Of a DNA stretch of 64,000 bases, positions 17,659 to 24,174 are shown piece by piece. The notes beneath the pieces were generated by a model. That model did not search any database and had not been told where the DNA came from. It worked only from the letters and a program-made list of their open reading frames with translations. Position numbers and translations under genes: made by a program. This DNA comes from Flagellimonas allohymeniacidonis (GTDB lineage Bacteria > Bacteroidota > Bacteroidia > Flavobacteriales > Flavobacteriaceae), in contig NZ_SGIU01000002.1 of assembly GCF_004296335.1 (NCBI RefSeq), forward strand, positions 1,067,882 to 1,131,881, given 5' to 3'. Position 1 is the first letter of the stretch. Each line of letters opens with the position of its first letter.

Positions 17659-17697
17659 TTAGTTATTCTTTTCCTTTTGAAAAGAGTTAATAACTAA
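17659..17697. promoter_or_regulatory. 39-bp imperfect dyad in front of the three-gene operon
   Basis: TTAGTTATT (17659-17667) and AATAACTAA (17689-17697) are exact reverse complements. Nested between them are CTTTTC (17668-17673) and GAAAAG (17679-17684), also complementary. The dyad ends 16 nt before the TTG start of the protease-macro gene. It could be a repressor operator or a leader hairpin limiting translation. A second near-palindrome, AAGATTCGCTGGCGAAATC, lies at 17592-17610. Confidence 0.55.
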
Positions 17698-17713
17698 ATC
17701 GGTCAAAACTGTT

Positions 17714-19282
17714 TTGATTTTGGATAAAGAATTATATTCAGATTACAAATTTTTCAGCGTGGCAAAGAGTGGAAACATAGATGATGCAGAATCGCCAACA
17801 AAAGGAACGGACTTCTTAAATGAATATCTGGAAAAGTCAGGATTTGGCATTTTTGTCAATAGGGAAAATCAAAGTATCAAAAAGCCAATTCCGAAGAAAA
17901 CGCCTTTTGAAGAGTCAATAGAGTGGAAACACCCATCGGTTTTAAAACTAGTAAATGAGGAAGGTTCTGGTCTAACAGATCCAATAGAGATTATTCGAGA
18001 GAAAAGCCGAAAAATGGTCTTGGAGGCTTTAACAAACGGATGGCATGGTCCACCTTTTGATGTAATCAAGCTTGCAAAAATGAATGGGTATGAGGTTCAT
18101 CCTAATGAATCAGTTGCCGAAGCAAGAATAATACCCGCCTCAAATACTTTCAAGATTGAATACAATCCATTTCAAAGCCCAGCTAGGATTAATTTCTCTA
18201 TAGCTCATGAAATTGCCCATACCCTATTTTCTGATTGTGGAGACACGATTAGATATAGGAAAAACGAGCTCGAAAAGGGATCTTGGCAACTTGAGTTTTT
18301 ATGTAATATTGCGGCTTCCGAATTGCTCCTGCCATATGCTGAATTTACAAACACTGCGAATGAAGTTGATTTAGATATTAAAAGCCTTATCGACATAGCA
18401 CGCAAGTACAGGGCATCAGTCGAGTCCGTTTTCTTAAGGTTTAGTCAGGTTGTCGAAAAGCCTTGTACCATTGCAATCTGTACCTTTAACCCTGACAACC
18501 AACTTGTAGTCAATTACAGCAAGAATTCCTTAAACGCTCATTTGGAAATACCTAAGGGATATATAATTCCAGAAAATTCAAATGTGTATGATTGCGTGAA
18601 AGCGGGATTTACATCATATGGTTTAGAAAACTGGGGTTTGTTTGGGGAAACTAGATATGCGATTCATGGTGTGGGCCTATCCCCAATCAAGAAACAAACA
18701 CAGGCTCGTGTTGGAATACTCATTGTACCAGAATATTTTGACCCGAAACCCAAGAAAGGAATCTATATTGTCTATGGGGACGCTACCTCTCCCAGAGGTA
18801 AGGGAAACAAAATTATAGCACAGGTTGTAAACTCAAGTGGAGGGGTTGGATTTGGATTTGGAAGGGCAATGGCCGAAAAATACCCCTTGTCAAAAAAGGC
18901 TTTACATGGGTGGAAAAAAGAAAAAGAATCATTTTACCTTGGGAATTACCAATCAGTTAAAATAGAAGACGATCTGTTCGTTTTTCAAATGTTAGCTCAG
19001 AAAGGGCTATATCCTAAAAATGATGTTATCCCTTTGAAATATGACAAACTTAGAGATGGTCTCATAGCTCTTAGAGAATTTTCCAAATCAATCAATGCAT
19101 CCATTCATATGCCAGCAATTGGTGCAGGACAAGCAGGAGGAGACTGGAACATTATTAAAGGCATGATTTATGACGAATTAATAACTCATGGCATCGATGT
19201 AATCATTTATTTACTCCCTGGTAAAAACGCTCAGCCTAATAAATCACGTACCCTAACTCTTTTTAAAAAGTATGAGGAATAA
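17714..19282 (+). CDS. ImmA/IrrE zinc metallopeptidase fused to TARG1/DarG-like macro domain
   Basis: The 522-aa frame holds two recognisable domains. Residues about 95-245 form an ImmA/IrrE peptidase with HEIAH at 165-169 and a following FLCNIAASELLLP helix supplying the third ligand; such proteases often cleave repressors. Residues about 345-505 resemble a macro domain of the TARG1/DarG kind, with GDATSP, VVNSSGGVGFGFGRAMAEKYP and MPAIGAGQAGGDW. Those domains bind ADP-ribose and can remove it from proteins or DNA. No ATG lies near the 5' end: TTG at 17714 or 17720 is the likely start, and the next Met is residue 101. It is the first gene of an operon; the next gene starts 11 nt before its stop. 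Confidence 0.82.
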   Translation: MILDKELYSDYKFFSVAKSGNIDDAESPTKGTDFLNEYLEKSGFGIFVNRENQSIKKPIPKKTPFEESIEWKHPSVLKLVNEEGSGLTDPIEIIREKSRKMVLEALTNGWHGPPFDVIKLAKMNGYEVHPNESVAEARIIPASNTFKIEYNPFQSPARINFSIAHEIAHTLFSDCGDTIRYRKNELEKGSWQLEFLCNIAASELLLPYAEFTNTANEVDLDIKSLIDIARKYRASVESVFLRFSQVVEKPCTIAICTFNPDNQLVVNYSKNSLNAHLEIPKGYIIPENSNVYDCVKAGFTSYGLENWGLFGETRYAIHGVGLSPIKKQTQARVGILIVPEYFDPKPKKGIYIVYGDATSPRGKGNKIIAQVVNSSGGVGFGFGRAMAEKYPLSKKALHGWKKEKESFYLGNYQSVKIEDDLFVFQMLAQKGLYPKNDVIPLKYDKLRDGLIALREFSKSINASIHMPAIGAGQAGGDWNIIKGMIYDELITHGIDVIIYLLPGKNAQPNKSRTLTLFKKYEE

Positions 19283-20921
19283 GAAAATAGTAATTGTCCT
19301 CAGCGGAGAAATTGCTAGTGGCAAAAGTTCAATATGCGAGGGACTCCAAAATTCGTTTGATTTCAAAGTACTAGGCACTAAAGGCGCACTTCAAGAAATA
19401 GCAAAAAAACAGAATAATGGAAAACTTCCTGAAGAGCGAGGCTTTTTACAAGCGTTTGGGGAAAAGTTAGATAAAGAAACCAATGGAAAATGGGTTTTGG
19501 ATTATTTTCAAACTGAGATTAATAATAACAACAGAATATTAATTGATAGCGCAAGAATAATAAGTCAGGTTTCTTTTTTTCGTGAAGCTTATGGCGATTC
19601 AGTTTATCACATTTATTTAGATGCATCTGAAGCTAGTAGACGTGAATGGTTTATAAACAGAAAGAAAAAAGAAGATAATTTTTCATCAGTAGAAGAAGCT
19701 AAACAAAAGTTTGAACAATACTCTCAAGACGCTACAGAAAAGCAGGTAAAATCACTGAAGCCAAAATGTGACTTGGTTGTTCATACAGAGGACTCATTAA
19801 ACCCTATGGACCATGTCGTAAGGATAGCAAGTTTTTTGCGCATCCTTCCTAGAATTCATAATAAAAATGTTGATGTTGTTATAGGGGGGCAATTTGGTTC
19901 GGAAGGAAAAGGCCAAATTGCTGGATATCTTGCTAAAGAATACGATTGTCTCATACGGGTAGGAGGGCCAAATGCAGGACATAAGGTATACAGTGAACCA
20001 AAACCAGATGTATTTCATATTATACCCTCTGGTTCAAATAAAAATAGAGATGCGATAATTGTAATTGGCCCCGGTGCTGTCATTAGCGAAGAACAGATTT
20101 TAAAAGAAATATCTGAATTTAGCATAGATACGGAAAGGATGGTAATCGATGAAAATGCCACCATTATTACGGAGAATGAAAGAGCAGTTGAAGACTTGTT
20201 TGATAAGATAGGGTCCACTAAGCAGGGTGTTGGTGCAGCAACCGCTAATAATCTATTTATTAATCGTCTAAGCGCAAATGACGATTTTAAAGCAAAAAAC
20301 TGTAACTCGTTAAAACACTATATAGGTTCGGCTCATGAGACCTATGAAAAAATGAACCTTGATAATAAAAAACTTTTATTAGAAGGAACCCAGGGCACAT
20401 TTTTAAGTTTGCATCATGGCTTTTATCCTCATGTTACATCAAGGGAAACCTCTGTCGGAGGCTGTATATCGGAAGCCGGAATAGGAATTAACAAGGTTCG
20501 CAAAATAGTTATGGTAGTGAGACGTTACCCCATTCGTGTACAAAGTCCTGCCAATGGTAGCTCAGGCGATTTTCATAGCAATGAAATATCACTTGAGGAA
20601 GTAAGCAGAAGATCTAATTATCCTCTTGAAGAAATGAAGATTATCGAAAAAACTACAACAACCAAAAAGAAGAGAAGGATTGCAGAATTTAATTGGGGAC
20701 TTTTTAGAAGAGCTTGTGAATTAAATACACCCACTGATATAGCCTTTACTTTTTCGGACTACATTGACTATGAAAATCAGAAAGCAAGAAGGTATGACCA
20801 ATTAACCCAAAAAACGACGAAATTTATTGAGGAATTGGAAAGGTGTGCAGAGGTTCCCGTAAGTCTTATCGCAACAAGATTCGACTATAGAGCTATAATT
20901 GACAAAAGAAATTGGATTTAA
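19272..20921 (+). CDS. fusion of P-loop nucleotide kinase and PurZ-like adenylosuccinate synthetase
   Basis: The 549-aa protein joins two enzymes. Residues 1-195 form a P-loop kinase of the nucleoside/nucleotide kinase type with GEIASGKS at 12-19 and a DSARI motif at 92-96. Residues 199-549 match adenylosuccinate synthetase: GGQFGSEGKGQ at 205-215, GGPNAGHKV with H237, EGTQGTFLSL at 371-380, and TTTTKKKRR in the aspartate-binding loop. The residue equivalent to the catalytic Asp of PurA (GDEGKG) is Ser210 (GSEGKG). As I recall, PurZ enzymes of 2-aminoadenine phages make this same change to use dGMP. The ATG overlaps the preceding gene by 11 nt. It is not the housekeeping PurA. Confidence 0.85.
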   Translation: MRNKKIVIVLSGEIASGKSSICEGLQNSFDFKVLGTKGALQEIAKKQNNGKLPEERGFLQAFGEKLDKETNGKWVLDYFQTEINNNNRILIDSARIISQVSFFREAYGDSVYHIYLDASEASRREWFINRKKKEDNFSSVEEAKQKFEQYSQDATEKQVKSLKPKCDLVVHTEDSLNPMDHVVRIASFLRILPRIHNKNVDVVIGGQFGSEGKGQIAGYLAKEYDCLIRVGGPNAGHKVYSEPKPDVFHIIPSGSNKNRDAIIVIGPGAVISEEQILKEISEFSIDTERMVIDENATIITENERAVEDLFDKIGSTKQGVGAATANNLFINRLSANDDFKAKNCNSLKHYIGSAHETYEKMNLDNKKLLLEGTQGTFLSLHHGFYPHVTSRETSVGGCISEAGIGINKVRKIVMVVRRYPIRVQSPANGSSGDFHSNEISLEEVSRRSNYPLEEMKIIEKTTTTKKKRRIAEFNWGLFRRACELNTPTDIAFTFSDYIDYENQKARRYDQLTQKTTKFIEELERCAEVPVSLIATRFDYRAIIDKRNWI

Positions 20922-21556
20922 TGAGTGCTGAAGAATTAATTGAAAGACTACCTTTTCTATATCACCTTACTTCTTTTGAAAATTCTGAACTAATACTCGA
21001 GAATAGAGTTATTCATAGTACTGTTGCCCTCGTGAATGGCTCCAATCTAGGAGACGATGAAAAGCAAAATTTACTTGTCTCTAGAAGGCCAGAACATTTT
21101 TATGTTGAAGACATAGACGGCAATGAAATTATGATTCGAGACCAAAGGCCTATATCAGTTAAGTCTTTGAACAAATGTCTTCAAGATAATTGTAGTGTGA
21201 GCGATTTCATTTTCTATTTAAACAGTAGAATTTTCTTTTGGCCAAATCTTTACAGGTTAAATATTCATTTCAATAGATATTCTCATGAGAATCCGGTGAT
21301 TTTGAAGTGCAGCACAGAGGCTCTACTTTCATTAAATGATCATTCAAAATTTTGTCATTTGAATTCCGGAGCCACAAGATGCCACCCTAAATGGGATGGT
21401 GCACCACCGCCAAGAGGTCTAAATTCTTTTGTTTCATTGGACAATTTTGAATACGGTTATCGAAAAATAGCAGAAGTCACATTTGAGGATTCATGCACTC
21501 TTCCTGAAACAATTTGGCGTAGCGATAATCCAAATGGACCTTGGCAAGAAGTTTGA
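20921..21556 (+). CDS. DUF7002 family protein, ADP-ribosyltransferase-like
   Basis: The 211-aa protein matches my memory of the DUF7002 pattern. It has PFLYHLTSFENSELILENRVIHS at the N-terminus, RRPEHF, IRDQRPIS, then LNSRIFFWP, HLNSGATRCHP and PPRGLNSFVSL. The LYHLT start followed by a helix and a short IHST strand resembles the NAD-binding core of small ADP-ribosyltransferases such as Tpt1/DarT-type folds; this is inference. The ATG at 20921 overlaps the previous stop as TAATG, so the genes are translationally coupled. A macro-domain protein in the same operon would be a natural antagonist of a transferase. Confidence 0.75.
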   Translation: MSAEELIERLPFLYHLTSFENSELILENRVIHSTVALVNGSNLGDDEKQNLLVSRRPEHFYVEDIDGNEIMIRDQRPISVKSLNKCLQDNCSVSDFIFYLNSRIFFWPNLYRLNIHFNRYSHENPVILKCSTEALLSLNDHSKFCHLNSGATRCHPKWDGAPPPRGLNSFVSLDNFEYGYRKIAEVTFEDSCTLPETIWRSDNPNGPWQEV

Positions 21557-21668
21557 AATATTGTTATACGTTGTGGTGATGAACATGTCTTTCCGGCTTG
21601 ATTTTGAACAGATCATATTTATTTATGGTATATTTAATCTTAAATAAGTTCATTTAGATTCCAACATA

Positions 21669-21693
21669 GTTCTGGTGAGTTTTTCGGTGAGTA
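21669..21693 (+). repeat. right double-GGTGAGT repeat, probable integrase arm-type site
   Basis: This is the second copy of the 25-nt repeat at 11580, in direct orientation, with TTT instead of TGA in the centre. It lies 58 nt inside the attR core. Confidence 0.6.
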
Positions 21694-21751
21694 ATCAGAT
21701 TTATTGATTTATAAACACTTGAAAATAAAGCCAATACAAGAATAGTTCAGT

Positions 21752-21766
21752 CCCAGGTGGGACCAC
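21752..21766 (+). repeat. attR core: duplicated 3' end of tRNA-Met
   Basis: CCCAGGTGGGACCAC repeats the last bases of the tRNA gene exactly. The bases before it (AATAGTTCAGT) do not continue the tRNA, so this is an integration footprint and not a second tRNA gene. Confidence 0.85.
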
Positions 21767-21775
21767 ATTAAGCAG

Positions 21776-21805
21776 AAGCCTAGCGTTTTCAACGCTAGGC
21801 TTTTT
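21776..21805 (+). terminator. Rho-independent terminator beyond attR
   Basis: AAGCCTAGCGTT pairs perfectly with AACGCTAGGCTT around a TTC loop and is followed by T residues. Its place 10 nt after the tRNA 3' fragment suggests it was the original terminator of tRNA-Met before the insertion. Confidence 0.82.
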
Positions 21806-21829
21806 GTTTTGCGAAAAGCCCAAGTTTGC

Positions 21830-21948
21830 TTGGGACTTAGAAGCAGAACAACCAGTTCCGATTTGCAGTAGCAAATCGATGGCTTCTATTTTCAGTAGCG
21901 GGACTTCTCTGGTCCAGGAGCGTAGCAACCTAACCAGGGTGGGGCCAC
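21830..21948 (+). repeat. GGGGCCAC-ended repeat, copy A, with a 27-nt insertion
   Basis: This copy aligns with 23230-23321 along its whole length: AAGCAGAACAACC, GTTCCGATTTGCAGTAGC, GGGACTTCTCTGGTCCAGGA, GCGTAGC, ending GGGGCCAC. It differs by a 27-nt insertion (about 21874-21900) bounded by CAGTAGC on both sides, so it may come from a duplication or slippage. The 656-bp interval 21557-22212 holds only att sequences, the terminator, this repeat and the 22081 repeat; I find no convincing gene in it. Confidence 0.7.
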
Positions 21949-22080
21949 TTAGGAAAGCACTACATCATAGCTAATGGATGATTGCGTTTTTTTCCAATAG
22001 GAAGCTTGGAAAGGGCTTTGTATTTCAAGCTTTTTACTTGGTAGTAAAGAAAAAAAGCCCAGTTTATTCAGAATTCTATC

Positions 22081-22126
22081 TTTTGCCTCGCTCCGTAGTA
22101 TTAGTTTGGTAAGTTTTGGGACGCTT
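22081..22126 (+). repeat. dispersed repeat, copy 2 (TTTTGCCTCGCTC...GGGACGCTT)
   Basis: This is the partner of 13834-13881, here outside the island. It is followed by a perfect hairpin, GTTTCGCTC (22142-22150) with GAGCGAAAC (22160-22168), which lies just after the end of the convergent PAP2 gene on the other side. Confidence 0.65.
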
Positions 22127-22212
22127 ATAACATGAAAACTAGTTTCGCTCACCAAAACAGAGCGAAACAAATCAAGGGCTAAGCGTAGGATTAATGCCCT
22201 TTTCCCAGAGGA

Positions 22213-22962
22213 TTAAAATCTAAAAGAAAGGTATGCTCCGGTCCCCTCTTGATTCACAGTTGGTGCAATCAGCAACCTATCTGATTTCTTGAAAGGATTC
22301 CATGAGAAAAGATAGTCGAAGTGATAGACTAGCTTGGTCACTGCGATGCCCAGGGCGGAGCCCAGGATTACGTCGGAGAGCCAATGTTTATTCTTAGCCA
22401 TACGCAGGTATGCCGTACTTATAGCAAAGGCATAACCGGAATAGGCTAAAATGGGTTCGGTATTTTTGAATTCTTCATGAAGCACGGTTGCAGATGAAAA
22501 AGCCAAAGAGGTATGCCCTGAGGGGAACGCTTCCTCATTTGAGCCATTAGGTCTTTCCTTATCGATATTTATCTTTAGGCCAGTGGTAATTGCCTGGGTA
22601 AGCAGCAAGGACAGTCCTGCATTCTTTGTTTGGTCAAACCAATGGTTCTCAGCTTTTGCGCCCAAACCGTCAGAAATATACATCACGGCCAGGGGCGCAA
22701 ACCTTGTGTAATCATCGATATTCGTTCTTAGGTTACGATTGACTTTAGGTTGCAATTCCTGCTCAAAATCACCGTTGGTCATCAGCAAGGCGGTAGCTGT
22801 CAGCCCAATCGGAATTGCCATTTTTTTTAAGGTAAGCGGCGGCCTTTCGGTACGCTTAATAAAGGAGGTGGAATCGAGAATTACCTCATATTGGCCGAAG
22901 CAAAAGACTGGAGAGATAAGGAGTAGGAAATAAATGCTAAATAAACATTTCTTTGCGAACAT
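22213..22962 (-). CDS. PAP2-family phosphatase, exported or membrane-bound
   Basis: The 249-aa protein starts with a signal peptide (MFAKKCLFSIYFLLLISPVFCFGQ). It carries the three acid-phosphatase blocks of the PAP2 superfamily: KERPNGSNEEAFPSGHTSLAF, with the KxxxxxxRP and PSGH motifs close together, and LRMAKNKHWLSDVILGSALG, with the catalytic His and Asp. In relatives this domain removes phosphate from lipids such as lipid A or undecaprenyl pyrophosphate. The substrate here is unknown. The gene stands alone within the accessory zone and may be older backbone. Confidence 0.88.
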   Translation of the reverse strand: MFAKKCLFSIYFLLLISPVFCFGQYEVILDSTSFIKRTERPPLTLKKMAIPIGLTATALLMTNGDFEQELQPKVNRNLRTNIDDYTRFAPLAVMYISDGLGAKAENHWFDQTKNAGLSLLLTQAITTGLKINIDKERPNGSNEEAFPSGHTSLAFSSATVLHEEFKNTEPILAYSGYAFAISTAYLRMAKNKHWLSDVILGSALGIAVTKLVYHFDYLFSWNPFKKSDRLLIAPTVNQEGTGAYLSFRF

Positions 22963-23018
22963 TAGAATCTTTTTCTAGGAAGACACTTTTATAACGCTAT
23001 AAACCAGGAATAAATTTT

Positions 23019-23306
23019 ATGTTGGGTTTGTTTCCTTGTTTTGTCGGGAACAATGGGCTTGGTAAAAAAGAAAAGGAAAAGTTCAAAGAAATTCCTGTGG
23101 ACGTCCGTGTTGTTGTAATAGACCGGAATCACAATGATGCCGATATCGATTTATGGGTTGTGGACCCAACAAATGAAAAGAAGGAAACCATAATCGTAAG
23201 GCTAGACCAAGAAGAGGATGTAATGGAGTTTGGGACTTTGAAGCAGAACAACCTGTTCCGATTTGCAGTAGCGGGACTTCTCTGGTCCAGGAGCGTAGCG
23301 ATCTAA
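23019..23306 (+). pseudogene. remnant of a DUF2135-like C-terminal domain
   Basis: The frame of 95 codons contains VDVRVVVIDRNHN and ADIDLWVVDP, which resemble the core of the DUF2135 domain found at the end of large VIT/VWA proteins of this phylum. Nothing upstream encodes the rest of such a protein. The last 25 codons lie wholly inside the dispersed repeat copy B, so the 3' end is replaced by foreign sequence. I read it as a gene fragment and not as a functional small gene. Confidence 0.5.
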
Positions 23307-23321
23307 TTAAGGAGGGGCCAC
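23230..23321 (+). repeat. GGGGCCAC-ended repeat, copy B
   Basis: This 92-nt sequence matches copy A (21830) apart from the insertion there and a few substitutions. It ends in GGGGCCAC, reminiscent of a tRNA 3' end, and is followed at once by a strong terminator. The context of both copies is the same: repeat, then transcription-stop or accessory boundary. Confidence 0.7.
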
Positions 23322-23353
23322 AAAATCCGGTTTAATCTAAACTGGATTTTTCA
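23322..23353 (+). terminator. Rho-independent terminator after repeat copy B
   Basis: AAAATCCGGTTTA pairs with TAAACTGGATTTT (one mismatch) around ATC and runs into T residues. Confidence 0.75.
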
Positions 23354-23455
23354 TTTACAACATAGATACATTCCTTTTTACGAGACACTCCTTGGCTCAT
23401 AAAGGAGACTTGATTTAAATGATTATTTGCTCGATTACTTTGGCTTTTGGTCAAA

Positions 23456-23734
23456 TTATTTGATCTCGTCTGTAAAATGTAATTCCCCAATAATTTTATA
23501 AGATTTCCCTTTTGATTTAATATATATAGGAGTATCTATTCGGTTTCTGGAAGGGGTTAGAAGTAGTCTTATATCAATTTCTAGTATATCTGCAATCTTT
23601 TTCAAAGTTTCTAGGCTAGGTTGTCTGGCATTATTACAATATCCTGAAGTAATTGTTCGGCTTTTACCAATCAGCTTTGCCAATTTAGTAACGCTTATAT
23701 CTTTCTCTTTTATTACCTCGTTAATCCTATTCAT
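23456..23734 (-). CDS. XRE-family helix-turn-helix regulator
   Basis: The 92-aa protein has a classic XRE helix-turn-helix in its first 60 residues (INEVIKEKDISVTKLAKLIG, SRTITSGYCNNARQPSLETL, KKIADILEIDIRLLL) and a short basic tail. It starts at the second Met (23734), since residues MIF before it do not fit the family. It faces the 96-aa/protease/dCTP-deaminase-like genes across a 131-bp AT-rich gap with the imperfect palindrome AACAATACAATTGTT (23756-23770). It is therefore the likely local repressor; that role is inferred. Confidence 0.85.
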   Translation of the reverse strand: MNRINEVIKEKDISVTKLAKLIGKSRTITSGYCNNARQPSLETLKKIADILEIDIRLLLTPSRNRIDTPIYIKSKGKSYKIIGELHFTDEIK

Positions 23735-23865
23735 AAAAATCAAAATGTACTATAAAACAATACAATTGTTGATACTATGTTAACTAATATAATACAGTTT
23801 TGAAGTTCAATAAAATATTTTTTCTCTATTTTTAGTGAAAGTGTATCTACTAAACACAGAAAATT

Positions 23866-24156
23866 ATGTTTTTGGCAAAATCAACTAGCTATTTTCAAAC
23901 TCAAGTTCCTTTTTATATCAAAGTATTGGAGAATTTGATTGATAATAAGGACTTGGACGAAAAGGGAGGTATTGATTCGGCAATTTTTGAAGCTAAAGAA
24001 GTGGCCAAAGGAAATAAACAGGTTTTCTCGATAGGAAAAGAGCACTATTATTTTGTGACTACACTCTTGACCCGATACAAGGACAATCTTTTGGACTTAG
24101 AGGGAAATTCTTTTGATGAAGAAACTTATAGTGGTATATTGGAGATTCTGAAGTAA
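23866..24156 (+). CDS. hypothetical 96-aa protein, first gene of protease/dCTP-deaminase-like cassette
   Basis: I do not recognise this 96-aa acidic protein (FLAKSTSYFQTQVPFYIKVL, FEAKEVAKGNKQVFSIG, EHYYFVTTLLTRYKDNLLDL). It has no signal peptide or membrane helix. It lies 18 nt upstream of the HExxH protease gene on the same strand and opposite an XRE regulator, so it is probably part of the cassette, perhaps as an inhibitor or adaptor. That role is speculative. Confidence 0.68.
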   Translation: MFLAKSTSYFQTQVPFYIKVLENLIDNKDLDEKGGIDSAIFEAKEVAKGNKQVFSIGKEHYYFVTTLLTRYKDNLLDLEGNSFDEETYSGILEILK

Positions 24157-24174
24157 GAATCTACTTGCATATCA

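Larger units (their letters stand above)
11469..21766. mobile_element. integrative genomic island at tRNA-Met (about 10.3 kb)
   Basis: The element runs between two exact 15-nt copies of the tRNA 3' end. A tyrosine integrase lies directly inside the left end and reads inward. 25-nt repeats of the form GTTCTGGTGAG-N3-TTCGGTGAGTA sit just inside both ends (11580 and 21669). Gene content is a BfmA/BtgA-like protein, two unknown cargo genes and a three-gene operon joining protease, macro, kinase, PurZ-like and DUF7002 domains. By eye the interior is more AT-rich than the flanking backbone. No relaxase, type IV secretion or phage structural gene is present, so transfer would need help from elsewhere. 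Confidence 0.88.

Noticed and set aside
19272..20921. Housekeeping adenylosuccinate synthetase (purA)
   Set aside because: It is fused to a kinase, lies in a mobile island, is AT-rich and has Ser at the catalytic Asp position.
21745..21767. Possible second tRNA-Met gene
   Set aside because: Only the last 15 nt of the tRNA are present; upstream bases cannot form the D or anticodon arms. It is the attR footprint.
21949..22170. 73-codon open frame on the minus strand
   Set aside because: It lies over the dispersed repeat and hairpin, has no recognisable domain or start context, and its composition is not protein-like.
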